64,000 bases of DNA from Clostridium akagii DSM 12554 (GCF_000686725.1 NZ_JMLK01000007.1:186001-250000); one strand, 5' to 3'; counted from the stretch's first letter, positions 7,733-17,180 are shown. The notes: generated by a model not told the origin, from the letters alone. A program made the numbers and translations.

Positions 7733-9305
7733 GATTCAAAAAATGCAGATATTAAGAATTGTAGTTCAAATTGCTTTTCTATTTTTACTACCGGGACTTT
7801 TTACATTAACTTTCAGCGGAATAAAAAGCATATACTTATCAATAATAAAAGGAACTTTTAATTTAGCCCAGTCTTATCCTAATATGATTGAGCTTTTTAC
7901 AATCATACCATTAACAATCATCCTGGGAAGATTTTTCTGTGGGTGGATGTGTGCTTTTGGTACATTTAATGATATAATCTACAAAATATCTAGGCACATA
8001 TTCAAAGTAAATTTTAAAGTGAACAGTGCAACGGACGCGACATTTAAATATGTAAAATATTTAGTTCTAGTTATGCTTATAGTATTTGTTTGGACAATGG
8101 GAAGCACTATATTCGTAACTTCAAATCCATGGGATGCTTTTGGCCAGATAACAAATTTCCCACAAGTTATATCCAAATATACTGTGGGTTTTATACTCTT
8201 AGTGTTAATAGGAATAGGTGCTGCATTTATTGAAAGATTTTTCTGTAGATATTTATGTCCACTAGGAGCTATATTTTCAATAACATCAAAACTAAGTATA
8301 TTTAAAATTAATAAGCCTAATGATAAATGTGGTAAGTGTAGAATTTGTACAAATAATTGTTCTATGGGAATACAACTTTACAAAGTTAAGGAGCAGCGCG
8401 GGGGAGAATGTATAAGTTGTCTTAGATGTGTAGAGGTCTGTCCTAGAAGAAATACTCAGGCTAATATACTTAATGAAAATGTTAATCCAGCATTAGCTAG
8501 TTCAATTGCAATTGTTGGTTTTGGAGCAATATATGCTCTCAATAATCTAGGAGGCGATGCGGTAACTAGATATATGCCAACTACTGCCAGCGTGTCGTCT
8601 ACTGTAGCTACAGGATCTCAGCAAGGTAAATATAAAGATGGAATATACAAAGGTACTGCAGATGGTTACCAATCAACAATTGCTGTTACAGTTACGGTAA
8701 AGGGCGGCAAAATTACTGACGTGAAAGTAGATAGTATAAATGATACACCAGGATATTATGAGAGAGCACAAAACGGAATACCAAGTGAAATTATAAAATC
8801 GCAATCAACTGATGTGGATGCAGTTTCAGGTGCAACTCATAGCAGTGACGGAATAATAAACGCAGTAAAAGATGCTCTAAAGACAGGTGCTTCAAGCTTA
8901 TCTACGAATAATACAACTTCAGCAAGTAATGCTGTTTTAGCAGATAACAGTACTTCACAAAATACTAAGCAGGCTCAGAATATAGTTCCAGCACCAAGTA
9001 GCAGTACTACTGTTACTACTCAAGCTAGCAGTGCTACTGGTAAATATAAAGATGGAACATACACCGGCACTGCTGACGGTTTTAGACCTGGACTACAGGT
9101 TTCAGTTACGGTGAAGAGTGGCAAAATTCGTGATATTGAAATTACGCAGATAAATGATACACCAAGATTTTATCAACAAGCAGTGAGTGTAGTACCAAAT
9201 GAGATTATACAATCACAATCTACGGCTGTTGATACAGTATCAGGTGCAACTTACAGTAGTAGTGGAATAATAAATGCAGTTAAAGATGCACTGAGTAAAG
9301 CATAG
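7722..9305 (+). CDS. NapH-like membrane polyferredoxin with two FMN-binding domains
   Basis: A 527-residue redox protein. The N-terminal membrane part (about 1-190) has the cysteine motifs FFCGWMCAFG (C73, C77) and FFCRYLCPLG (C175, C179). A cytoplasmic ferredoxin part carries CGKCRICTNNC (203-213) and CISCLRCVEVC (230-240), enough for two 4Fe-4S clusters. After a membrane helix (about 256-275), two FMN_bind domains follow (about 300-388 and 438-526), joined by a Ser/Thr-rich linker. Each ends in the flavinylation motif: DAVSGAT (T372) and DTVSGAT (T510). Electrons would pass from cytoplasmic clusters to covalent FMN on the outer face. The electron acceptor is unknown. ApbE just upstream is the expected flavinylating enzyme. 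Confidence 0.92.
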   Translation: MKTKIQKMQILRIVVQIAFLFLLPGLFTLTFSGIKSIYLSIIKGTFNLAQSYPNMIELFTIIPLTIILGRFFCGWMCAFGTFNDIIYKISRHIFKVNFKVNSATDATFKYVKYLVLVMLIVFVWTMGSTIFVTSNPWDAFGQITNFPQVISKYTVGFILLVLIGIGAAFIERFFCRYLCPLGAIFSITSKLSIFKINKPNDKCGKCRICTNNCSMGIQLYKVKEQRGGECISCLRCVEVCPRRNTQANILNENVNPALASSIAIVGFGAIYALNNLGGDAVTRYMPTTASVSSTVATGSQQGKYKDGIYKGTADGYQSTIAVTVTVKGGKITDVKVDSINDTPGYYERAQNGIPSEIIKSQSTDVDAVSGATHSSDGIINAVKDALKTGASSLSTNNTTSASNAVLADNSTSQNTKQAQNIVPAPSSSTTVTTQASSATGKYKDGTYTGTADGFRPGLQVSVTVKSGKIRDIEITQINDTPRFYQQAVSVVPNEIIQSQSTAVDTVSGATYSSSGIINAVKDALSKA

Positions 9306-9367
9306 TAAGTGAAAAATTAAGAATATTTTGTCTGACAATAAAAAATGTGATGGAAAAAATACAGTAT

Positions 9368-9413
9368 AAATGTAGGTGGATTTGTATAAAAATCTACCTA
9401 CATTTTCTTTTTA
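9368..9413 (+). terminator. Rho-independent terminator
   Basis: Inverted repeat 9368-9383 / 9390-9405 (16 bp, one G-U pair) with a TTCTTTTT tail. The stem sequence is related to the hairpins at 16006 and 19458. Confidence 0.85.
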
Positions 9414-9545
9414 ATTGATTTTAGTTTTTGTAAGAAAATTTTCAGTAGATCTTTAATTGTGATATTAGGGTTGTGTTTGTTGAGATAATATGTAAAATCT
9501 GATATCATTAATTTATAATTAAGCATTTGTATAATTTGATTGGAG

Positions 9546-10487
9546 ATGAATATCACGATTTTAGAGATAAAAAATCTAATAAAACGTTATGAAGAATTTT
9601 TGGCAGTGGATAATGTAAATCTATCAATTAAAGAGGGAGAAATTTTTGGACTTTTAGGTCCTAATGGAGCTGGTAAAACTACTATTATAAATTGTATAAT
9701 AGGTCTTAATAGAATTGATTCAGGAAATATATTTGTGTTTGGCAAAGACATAAAAAAGAATGAACTAGAGATTAAAAAACATATTGGAATAGTCACTCAA
9801 AATGTATCTTTGTACTATGATTTAAGCGCCTATGACAATCTAATGTATTTTGGAGGACTTTATGGCTTAAAGGGAAAACATTTAAGAGAATGTGTTTACG
9901 ATGCTTTGAACTTTTCAGGACTTTATGAGGAGAGAAAAAGGTTTCCAAATGAATTTTCAGGTGGGATGCTCCGAAGGCTTAATATAGCTTGTGGTATTGT
10001 GCATCATCCAAAACTTATAATTATGGATGAACCAACTGCAAGTATAGATCCTCAGTCCAGAAGCCATATTTTAGACGGTATTGAAAAACTAAATAAGGAT
10101 GGCGCAACTATAATATACACTTCACATTATATGGAGGAGATTGAAAGGCTTTGCACTGATATTGCAATACTAGATCATGGAAGAATAATTGCTCATGGAA
10201 ATAAAGATGAGCTTAAAAGTATGGTATCCGAAGAGGAAAAGGTTAAAATAAAACTTTCTTCAATTAATTACACATTGATTGATATGATAAAGGCTATATA
10301 TGGGGTGCAGGAATGTAATATGGATGAAAATATTGCTCATATTATTTCAAGTAAAGGAAGCAAAAATTTAGGTACTATAATAGATTTAATTGTAAATTCA
10401 GGAATAGAAATTTTAGATATAAATATAGAAAAACCAACCATTGAAAGCGTATTTTTAACGCTAACAGGAAGAACACTTAGAAACTAG
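9546..10487 (+). CDS. ABC transporter ATP-binding protein (first module)
   Basis: A cytoplasmic ATPase of about 313 residues for an ABC-2 type exporter. It shows Walker A GPNGAGKTT, signature FSGGMLRRL, Walker B LIIMDEPTASIDP and the H-loop YTSHYMEE, and ends in the EKPTIESVFLTLTGR tail seen in its paralogue at 16229. The start is uncertain: GGAG at 9542-9545 abuts the ATG at 9546, a TTG lies at 9540, and homology with the paralogue begins only at ILEIK, so a rare start just downstream is possible. It is followed at 11 bp by two permease genes. The substrate is unknown; this subfamily includes drug, peptide and lantibiotic exporters. Confidence 0.9.
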   Translation: MNITILEIKNLIKRYEEFLAVDNVNLSIKEGEIFGLLGPNGAGKTTIINCIIGLNRIDSGNIFVFGKDIKKNELEIKKHIGIVTQNVSLYYDLSAYDNLMYFGGLYGLKGKHLRECVYDALNFSGLYEERKRFPNEFSGGMLRRLNIACGIVHHPKLIIMDEPTASIDPQSRSHILDGIEKLNKDGATIIYTSHYMEEIERLCTDIAILDHGRIIAHGNKDELKSMVSEEEKVKIKLSSINYTLIDMIKAIYGVQECNMDENIAHIISSKGSKNLGTIIDLIVNSGIEILDINIEKPTIESVFLTLTGRTLRN

Positions 10488-10498
10488 GAAGTGAATAT

Positions 10499-11587
10499 AT
10501 GAATGTATTACGCGTTGCCTTTTATACAGCTAAACGACAACTTAAAAATAAATCATCAATAATAAGTGTTGTATTTTTTACGCTTTTATTGATATTGGTT
10601 CTTGGGAATTCATTAAAACTTATATACGAACCTATGAGCTTTGACAAGCAGAGTATATGTATTTATAGTAATAATCAAAGAAATATTAATGATTTTAAAA
10701 ATTTTCTAAATAATAATGATGCCTATAAGGATAGAATAAAGGTTGTAGAGGTTAAAGCAAGGAAAATCGGAATAGACAATGTGAAGAAAAGGATTAATGA
10801 TGCTTATATGGAACTTGAAAATCCAAAGGTTATACCATCTGCATCGGTAAAAAACATATATATATATTACTCTAACGATTTTGAGGTGTCCATAATAAAA
10901 AATGCTATAGACAGCTATAAATATAGTGGTAATGTAAATATTAAGGATAGGAGTGATGTAGTACAAAATAATCCATTAAATTTGCAAAACAAAAGACCAA
11001 ATTCAACAGGATATTATGCTGTAACCATGCTTCTTATGATAATGTTATATTGCGCGCCCTATGGCGTAGATATTGTGACTGAAGATAAGAATAGAAATAT
11101 GATAGGGAGAATAAAAAGTCTTCCAATAAGTAGGACAAAACTTATGATTGGTAAAGTACTTGGAAGTGTAAGTGTGATTTTTTCCCTTGCTACATGCATA
11201 ATAATTTTCAGTAAATTTGTTTATAAGGTAAATTGGGGAACCAATATTATAAATCTCATACCTATAATTCTTTTATTTTCTTTTTTTACTGTGAGTCTGG
11301 GAGCTTTTATGGGCAGTGTTATAAAGGATGCAGTGATAATTCACTACATAATTAATCTGATTGTGCCTTTTTTCACATTTATTTCAGGGGGCTATATTGG
11401 AAATATGTTTTTAGGTGATAGCATAAATAATATAAGCTTTTTATCTCCAAGTTATGCCGCTAAAAATATAATACTTAAAAATGCATATGGCTATGGAATG
11501 TATGTTAGTGGATTTTATATAGAACTAATAGTAGCATCAATTTTATTATTTTTAATTACAATAGTTTTAGGAAGGAGAAAGGCATAG
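10499..11587 (+). CDS. ABC-2 type transporter permease (first module, subunit 1)
   Basis: A 362-residue membrane protein. One N-terminal helix (about 20-40) is followed by a long extracytoplasmic region (about 45-170) and a cluster of five hydrophobic segments from about 175 to the end, finishing in a basic GRRKA tail. This is the ABC2_membrane topology. The nearest relative in the window is the product at 17181, with matching segments such as TGYYAVTMLLMI / IDYYAVTMLVMT and FTFISGGY. It lies 11 bp after the ATPase gene and overlaps the next permease gene by 1 bp, indicating one transport complex. The substrate cannot be read from sequence. Confidence 0.87.
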   Translation: MNVLRVAFYTAKRQLKNKSSIISVVFFTLLLILVLGNSLKLIYEPMSFDKQSICIYSNNQRNINDFKNFLNNNDAYKDRIKVVEVKARKIGIDNVKKRINDAYMELENPKVIPSASVKNIYIYYSNDFEVSIIKNAIDSYKYSGNVNIKDRSDVVQNNPLNLQNKRPNSTGYYAVTMLLMIMLYCAPYGVDIVTEDKNRNMIGRIKSLPISRTKLMIGKVLGSVSVIFSLATCIIIFSKFVYKVNWGTNIINLIPIILLFSFFTVSLGAFMGSVIKDAVIIHYIINLIVPFFTFISGGYIGNMFLGDSINNISFLSPSYAAKNIILKNAYGYGMYVSGFYIELIVASILLFLITIVLGRRKA

Positions 11588-12684
11588 TGACAGTTTTTAT
11601 ATATAATGCAAAAAGAATTTTAAAGCTAAAAAAAAGTATAATCTCTTTGCTAATACTTCCAATCATAGTGCCAATTTTAATTGTTTATGTTCATTTTAGC
11701 TGGACAACAGCTAAAATTGCTATAATAGATTATGATAAAACTGAAGTTACATTTGGTCTTACAAAAAGTCTCAGTGAGAATTACAGAATTATACATATAG
11801 ATGAAAATAGTATTGAAGATGATTTAGGCTCTGGAAAAATTCAGTATGCATTAGTTTTAGATAAGGGACTCACAAATGAAATAATTACAGGAAAAAAATT
11901 AGCAATAAATAGTTATTTTGATAAGGACTCCAATGTCTATAGTGTTATAAATGATGAAGTTAATAATTATTTGAAAAATGTTATCAATGTAGCAGTTAGA
12001 GCAAAAAAAAATAAAAATAATTTTTATTCCATTTTAAAGAACTTGCCAGAACAAAACTATAAAACTAATGTTATAGAAGTAGGAAATAAGAAAAAATCAT
12101 ATATAGAAGGAAGTCTTGATTTTTTAATAATGTTTATGCTACTAAGTTCAATTAGTTTTGGATCTGCAATACTTACGGATAAAGAAAAGATGAAAAATAT
12201 AAGAACTTTTGCAGCACCAATAACTTTAACAAGCTATATGTTTCAATGTTTACTGGTTTTATTCGTTCTGCAACTAGTTCAAGTAACAGTTTTATTCATA
12301 ACATTGTTTATAATGTATAGAGAAATAATAATGCCATATATACTATCTTTATATTTATTGTTCATCTTCTTTTCAGTTACAACAGTGTCCATAGGATTGT
12401 GCGCAAATTCGGTGAATAGTAGTAGGAAAGGTCTATTGACTAGCATAATAGTGATACCAATGTGTATGTTAGGCGGATGCTTTTGGGATAACCAAATGAT
12501 GCCAAGCACTTTTCAATATATATCTAATTTTATTCCAATTACTTGGATGGTTAAGGCAATAAGTCTTGTGACATCAGGGGAAGGAAAAATAAATACTGCC
12601 ATTATAAATATAATAGTTATAAGCTTCTTCAGTGTTGTATTTTTTCTCATTGGAATTTTTACAAAAAAAGATATTGTAGATTAA
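11587..12684 (+). CDS. ABC-2 type transporter permease (first module, subunit 2)
   Basis: A 365-residue ABC-2 membrane subunit that starts with GTG at 11587, overlapping the preceding stop codon by one base. It has an N-terminal helix (about 18-37), an extracytoplasmic domain (about 40-170) and five C-terminal helices. The MLGGCFWDNQMMPSTFQYISNF region corresponds closely to MLGGCFWPRAVMGSTLQNISNF in the paralogue at 18314. With the two genes before it, it forms a complete exporter: one ATPase and two different permeases. No clear terminator is visible before the kinase gene 85 bp downstream, so read-through into the two-component genes is possible. Confidence 0.87.
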   Translation: MTVFIYNAKRILKLKKSIISLLILPIIVPILIVYVHFSWTTAKIAIIDYDKTEVTFGLTKSLSENYRIIHIDENSIEDDLGSGKIQYALVLDKGLTNEIITGKKLAINSYFDKDSNVYSVINDEVNNYLKNVINVAVRAKKNKNNFYSILKNLPEQNYKTNVIEVGNKKKSYIEGSLDFLIMFMLLSSISFGSAILTDKEKMKNIRTFAAPITLTSYMFQCLLVLFVLQLVQVTVLFITLFIMYREIIMPYILSLYLLFIFFSVTTVSIGLCANSVNSSRKGLLTSIIVIPMCMLGGCFWDNQMMPSTFQYISNFIPITWMVKAISLVTSGEGKINTAIINIIVISFFSVVFFLIGIFTKKDIVD

Positions 12685-12769
12685 AGCACTTTCAAGAATA
12701 ATAAGCAAGTAAGTGAGTGAGGTCTATTTTATTTCATATGTCTAAATACTAAACTCATCGAGGTATACT

Positions 12770-13873
12770 ATGAAAAAAGTTAATTATATTTTTAAAATCA
12801 TCTTTTTCGGATTTGTATTAAGTCAATTTAAGATTATGGCATGGTTAGATTATAAAGTGATTATAATCTTTTTACTTGCTACGGCTATATGCATTGTAAA
12901 GGAAAAATTTAATGATTCAATATATATAGTCATAGTTGAATTTATAATCATTACATTGTCTGTTTATACGAATAATATATTCATACCATTGTATTCAATA
13001 GTTATATTTGATTTAGTTTATGCAGCCATGTACATAGAAACAGGGATTGTAGTTATTGCTACAATATACTTTAATACAAACAATATGGTGAGTTTGTTGG
13101 TGTTTTATTCCATAGCCTATATTGTTGCATATTTACTTAGGCAAATTAAAATCAAAGAAAAATCATATAGGGACACAATTGATAGCGAAAGAAGACTCCG
13201 TTATGAACTGGAAATCACTAAAATGCAACTGTTAAATTCATCAAGAGAAGCAGTTCATATTGCAGAAATTAAGGAAAGAAATAGAATAGCTAGAAACATT
13301 CATGATAATATTGGACACAGTTTAGCAGGTATATTTATGGAGCTGCAGGTTGCTGAAAAACTCTATGGAAAAGATGATGAAAAGGCAAAGGAAATGCTAA
13401 CAAAAAGCATTAATGGATTGTCTGATTCTCTAAAGGTGGTTAGGGATACAGTACATAATATAAAACCAAAAGAAAATCTTGGCATAGAATATGTTACTAG
13501 GGTTATTGACGATTTTAAGTTCTGCAAGGTTAATTTTAAGCATAGTGGTGATATTAATATAGTTTCTCCAGCACATATGGAGCTGATTGCAACAAATATA
13601 AAGGAATCACTTACAAATGCTGCGAAATATTCTAGGGCAACTAAAATGGAGATTAGGATGGATATTAACGAAAAATATATCAGGTTATTTATAAAGGATA
13701 ACGGTGTTGGATGTAATAAATTTAAAGAAGGACTTGGAATAAGTGGGATGAAGGAAAGAATAAAAAATGTAGGTGGAAGCATATCCATTAGTGGAGAAGA
13801 TGGATTTTTAATTGTATGTGTTATTCCAAGTGATAGGGAAGGGGGAAAGATATTTGAAACTGCTAATAGTTGA
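12770..13873 (+). CDS. Sensor histidine kinase, NarL/DesK type (HisKA_3)
   Basis: A 367-residue kinase whose first 125 residues are mostly hydrophobic, with several membrane segments and no sizeable extracellular loop. A coiled-coil stretch follows (about 130-170). The HisKA_3 phosphoacceptor motif is RNRIARNIHDNIGHSLAG, with H178. The ATPase domain has NIKESLTNAAKYS and DNGVGCNKFKEGLGISGMKER. Kinases with membrane-embedded sensors of this kind often monitor the membrane or the activity of a neighbouring ABC transporter. It overlaps the response-regulator gene by 20 bp and lies between two exporter modules, which are its most likely targets (inference). Confidence 0.92.
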   Translation: MKKVNYIFKIIFFGFVLSQFKIMAWLDYKVIIIFLLATAICIVKEKFNDSIYIVIVEFIIITLSVYTNNIFIPLYSIVIFDLVYAAMYIETGIVVIATIYFNTNNMVSLLVFYSIAYIVAYLLRQIKIKEKSYRDTIDSERRLRYELEITKMQLLNSSREAVHIAEIKERNRIARNIHDNIGHSLAGIFMELQVAEKLYGKDDEKAKEMLTKSINGLSDSLKVVRDTVHNIKPKENLGIEYVTRVIDDFKFCKVNFKHSGDINIVSPAHMELIATNIKESLTNAAKYSRATKMEIRMDINEKYIRLFIKDNGVGCNKFKEGLGISGMKERIKNVGGSISISGEDGFLIVCVIPSDREGGKIFETANS

Positions 13874-14477
13874 TGATGATGCATTAATAAGAGAAAGCTT
13901 AAGTATATTACTTGGACTAGACGAGGCCATAGAGGTAGTCGGCACGGCATCTAATGGTCAAGATGCATATGATTTATGTGCAGAACTTAATCCTGACATT
14001 GTACTTATGGATGTAAGAATGCCCATTATGGATGGAGTGCTTGGAACTAAACTCATTAAAACAAGTTTTAATGAAATAAAGGTAGTTATACTTACTACAT
14101 TTAAGGACGATGAATATATAAAAGAGGCACTTAAAAATGGAGCCCAGGGTTATATACTAAAGAATCAAACTTCAGATAGTATAATTGATAGTTTGAAGGC
14201 TGTTGCTAAGGGAAATATGGTATTTGAAAAAAATGTGGCTGAAACTATATCATCGCATCTTAAAAATGAAAATAAAAAGACACCGGAGGATTTTAAACTA
14301 ACTGGAAGGGAAATGGACATCTTAAGACTTATTGGTGAAGGATTATCAAATAAGGAGATTTCATCCAAGCTTTATTTAGGGGAGGGAACCATAAGAAATT
14401 ATATTACCAATCTTTTAGAAAAACTTGAACTTCGTGATAGGACACAGCTTGCAATATTTTATTTAAAAAGTTTTTAA
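13854..14477 (+). CDS. Response regulator, NarL/LuxR family
   Basis: A 207-residue regulator with an N-terminal receiver domain (about 1-120; phosphoacceptor D53 in VLMDVRMP, acidic pocket DDD at 7-9, conserved K in YILKNQ). A C-terminal LuxR-type helix-turn-helix (about 142-205) contains LTGREMDILRLIGEGLSNKE. I choose the TTG at 13854 because it gives the canonical MKLLIVDDD start and follows a GGGAAGGGGG site; an upstream GTG would add residues with no family match. It is the partner of the kinase whose gene it overlaps. The neighbouring ABC-2 exporters are plausible targets. Confidence 0.93.
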   Translation: MKLLIVDDDALIRESLSILLGLDEAIEVVGTASNGQDAYDLCAELNPDIVLMDVRMPIMDGVLGTKLIKTSFNEIKVVILTTFKDDEYIKEALKNGAQGYILKNQTSDSIIDSLKAVAKGNMVFEKNVAETISSHLKNENKKTPEDFKLTGREMDILRLIGEGLSNKEISSKLYLGEGTIRNYITNLLEKLELRDRTQLAIFYLKSF

Positions 14478-14532
14478 CAACTAAGATTTGTGCATAAGTG
14501 TAGAAAAAAATAAATTTATGGAGGGTGATAAA

Positions 14533-15954
14533 ATGTATCATAACCAAATAAAGGGGTTTCCAAAAGATTTTTTATGGGGAGCATCAACATCAGCGTATCA
14601 AGTGGAAGGCGCTTTCAATGAAGATGGGAAAGGTTTATCTGTACAGGATGTATCAAAACACCCTGAAGGAACTACTGATTTTAAAGTTACTAGCGACTTT
14701 TATCATAATTATAAAGAAGATATTAAACTATTTTCAGAGATGGGTTTTAAAGCATTTAGATTTTCCATTGCATGGACAAGAATATTACCAAATGGCATTG
14801 GTGAAATCAATGAAAAGGGAATAAAATTTTATGATAATTTAATAGATGAATTGCTATCCTATGGTATAGAACCCATTGTTACAATGTACCACTTTGATTT
14901 ACCTGTAGAAATTGAAAAAAAAGGTGGGTGGTCAAGAAGGGAAACTATTGATGACTTCGAGAATTATGCTAAAATTTTGTTCGAGAGATTTGGAGATAAA
15001 ATAAACTACTGGCTTACAATTAACGAACAAAACATGATGATTTTACATGGATCGGTTTTAGGAATCACTGGAGATAATGGAGAAAATCCAGGTAAAAAAG
15101 CATATCAGCAAAATCACCATATGTTACTTGCCCAGGCTAAAGCTATGAAGCTTTGTCACAATATGTGTCCTAAAGCTAAAATAGGACCAGCACCCAATAT
15201 CAGTTGTGTTTATCCTGCAACTTCAAAACCTGAAGATGCACTTGCAGCTTCTAACTTTTCGTCCATAAGAAATTGGTTATATTTAGACGCGGCTGTATTT
15301 GGAAGATATAACAGTATAGCATGGAGTTATATGGAGGAAAAAGGTTGTACTCCAGTTATTGAAGAGGGAGATATGGATATATTAAAAGATGCTCATCCGG
15401 ATTTTATTGCATTTAACTATTATGCATCCGCTACAGTAGCTGAAAGCATAAGAGATAAAACCAATGATAAATCTAAAGTTGTTGTTAATGTTGACCAACA
15501 AGCTTCTTTTGAGGAACTTGGAGTAGTTAAGGGAATAACAAACCCTAATTTAGAAAAAAATGAATTCGGGTGGGAAATAGACCCTGTTGGTTTTAGAAAT
15601 ACCTTGCGTGAATTAAATGAAAGATATGATTTACCTTTAATAGTCACAGAAAATGGATTAGGTGCGTTTGATAAATTGGAAGATGGGGATATAGTTAATG
15701 ATGATTATCGTATTGATTTTCTTCGAAAACATATTGAACAAGGAAAACTTGCAATAAATGATGGTGTAAAGTTTTTTGGATACTGTCCATGGTCTGCTAT
15801 AGATCTTGTTAGTACACATGAAGGTTGTAGTAAACGCTACGGTTTTGTATATGTTAATAGAGATGAATTTGATTTAAAAGATTTAAGGAGAATTAAGAAA
15901 AAAAGCTTTTATTGGTATAAGGACGTAATAAAGAGCAACGGGAACCAGCTGTAA
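14533..15954 (+). CDS. 6-phospho-beta-glucosidase, glycoside hydrolase family 1
   Basis: A cytoplasmic 473-residue GH1 enzyme. The acid/base glutamate is E165 in LTINEQN and the nucleophile is E373 in VTENGLG. The C-terminal segment has S427, K434 and Y436 in the DLVST...SKRYGFVYV region. These match the Ser/Lys/Tyr set that holds the 6-phosphate in LacG and BglA type enzymes, so a phosphorylated substrate such as cellobiose-6-phosphate is expected. The ATG at 14533 has a GGAGGGTG site. No PTS transporter gene is in the window, so the phosphorylated sugar must come from a system encoded elsewhere. The gene sits between the response regulator and the second exporter module and looks functionally unrelated to both. 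Confidence 0.92.
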   Translation: MYHNQIKGFPKDFLWGASTSAYQVEGAFNEDGKGLSVQDVSKHPEGTTDFKVTSDFYHNYKEDIKLFSEMGFKAFRFSIAWTRILPNGIGEINEKGIKFYDNLIDELLSYGIEPIVTMYHFDLPVEIEKKGGWSRRETIDDFENYAKILFERFGDKINYWLTINEQNMMILHGSVLGITGDNGENPGKKAYQQNHHMLLAQAKAMKLCHNMCPKAKIGPAPNISCVYPATSKPEDALAASNFSSIRNWLYLDAAVFGRYNSIAWSYMEEKGCTPVIEEGDMDILKDAHPDFIAFNYYASATVAESIRDKTNDKSKVVVNVDQQASFEELGVVKGITNPNLEKNEFGWEIDPVGFRNTLRELNERYDLPLIVTENGLGAFDKLEDGDIVNDDYRIDFLRKHIEQGKLAINDGVKFFGYCPWSAIDLVSTHEGCSKRYGFVYVNRDEFDLKDLRRIKKKSFYWYKDVIKSNGNQL

Positions 15955-16005
15955 GGGACAAGCAAGCGACAAGTTTCAAGTGGCAAGTTAAAAATTAAAA
16001 TATTT

Positions 16006-16058
16006 TAGGGATGTAAGTGGATCTTTGTATAAACAAATCTACTTGCATCCCTATTTTA
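16006..16058 (+). terminator. Rho-independent terminator (related hairpin family)
   Basis: Long inverted repeat 16006-16028 / 16033-16053 with a 4-base loop and one bulge, followed by TTTTATT. It shares its core (AAATCTAC, TGCATCC) with hairpins at 9368 and 19458. Confidence 0.85.
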
Positions 16059-16086
16059 TTCATTTTCAGAGTCAGTGACGATTAAA

Positions 16087-16100
16087 ATGACAATTGTCAT
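16087..16100. promoter_or_regulatory. 14-bp perfect palindrome, candidate operator
   Basis: ATGACAATTGTCAT is a perfect palindrome between the terminator at 16006 and the second exporter module (start 16229). A repressor site is the simplest reading, but no regulator can be assigned. Confidence 0.35.
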
Positions 16101-16228
16101 AAATATATGTGTTAATAGTAACTATCTCATTAAGTGCAATTTTTGTATTATATAAATATAAAGAAGAAAAACAAGCACAAAGGTGGGTAAAAAACTCTAC
16201 TTATATCGAATCTATAGGAGGAATTATT

Positions 16229-17161
16229 ATGTTATTAGAAATCAAAGATCTTCAGAAAAAGTATAAAGATTTTGTTGCAGTGGATAATTTGAATTTGAAA
16301 GTTGAAGCAGGGGAAATTTATGGACTTCTAGGACCTAATGGGGCAGGAAAATCCACAACTATAAACGCTATATGTGGTTTAACAAAAGTAGATGCCGGTG
16401 AGATTATGATATTTGGTAAAAAGTTTAAGCAACATGAAATGGAAATAAAAAAAGACATAGGCGTTGTTCCACAGGATATTGCAGTGTTTGATGAGCTTTC
16501 AGCCTATGAAAACGTGGCTTTTTTTGGAAGATTAAATGGTTTAAAAGGAGCACCTTTAAAGGAAAGAGTTAAGGAAGCCTTAGATTTTACTGGATTATGG
16601 GATAGAAAAAAGGATAAGCCATCTCAGTATTCAGGTGGAATGAAAAGAAGACTTAATATAGCTTGTGCAATAGTTCATAGACCCAAATTAATTATCATGG
16701 ATGAACCTACTGTTGGCATTGATCCCCAATCAAGAAATCATATTCTGGAGTCAGTTAAAAAACTAAATGAGCAAGGGTCTACAATAATATATACATCCCA
16801 TTACATGGAGGAAATAGAGCAACTGTGTACAAGGATAACCATTATTGATCATGGCAAAGAAATTGCCACGGGAACTATAGAGGAATTAAAAGAATTAATC
16901 CTAAACGAAGAACGGGTGGAACTAGAATTATCACATGTTGAGGATGTTTTAATTAAAGCAATAAAGGATATAAAGGGAGTTAAAACTTGTGAAGTGAATG
17001 GAAATACAATAATAGTGGTGTCGGAAAAAAACAGTGAAAATATAAGTGCTATTACTGGTAAGGCAGCTGAATTCAAGAGTAAAATCATCGCCATTGTTGT
17101 TGAAAAACCAACACTTGAAAGGGTATTTTTAACACTGACTGGAAGAAAATTAAGGGATTAA
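16229..17161 (+). CDS. ABC transporter ATP-binding protein (second module)
   Basis: A 310-residue ABC-2 exporter ATPase with Walker A GPNGAGKST, signature YSGGMKRRL, Walker B LIIMDEPTVGIDP and H-loop YTSHYMEE. The ATG at 16229 follows an AGGAGG site and yields the typical MLLEIKDLQKKY start; a longer frame back to 16109 encodes a hydrophobic stretch not found in such ATPases. It is strikingly similar over its whole length to the ATPase at 9546, including the tail EKPTLERVFLTLTGR, so the two modules look like an ancient tandem duplication. It is followed at 19 bp by its permease genes. Substrate unknown. Confidence 0.94.
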   Translation: MLLEIKDLQKKYKDFVAVDNLNLKVEAGEIYGLLGPNGAGKSTTINAICGLTKVDAGEIMIFGKKFKQHEMEIKKDIGVVPQDIAVFDELSAYENVAFFGRLNGLKGAPLKERVKEALDFTGLWDRKKDKPSQYSGGMKRRLNIACAIVHRPKLIIMDEPTVGIDPQSRNHILESVKKLNEQGSTIIYTSHYMEEIEQLCTRITIIDHGKEIATGTIEELKELILNEERVELELSHVEDVLIKAIKDIKGVKTCEVNGNTIIVVSEKNSENISAITGKAAEFKSKIIAIVVEKPTLERVFLTLTGRKLRD

Positions 17162-17180
17162 TATTAAGGAGGTTATAAAA

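Noticed and set aside
13363-13950. Long minus-strand open frame (195 codons) opposite the NarL-type kinase and regulator genes
   Set aside because: It lies entirely antisense to two well-supported genes, lacks a ribosome binding site and has a low-complexity Ser/Leu/Ile/Pro-rich product typical of shadow frames.
16109-16228. N-terminal extension of the second ATPase gene
   Set aside because: The AGGAGG site and the family start both point to 16229; the extra residues are hydrophobic and not found in ABC ATPases. Kept only as a low-interest observation.
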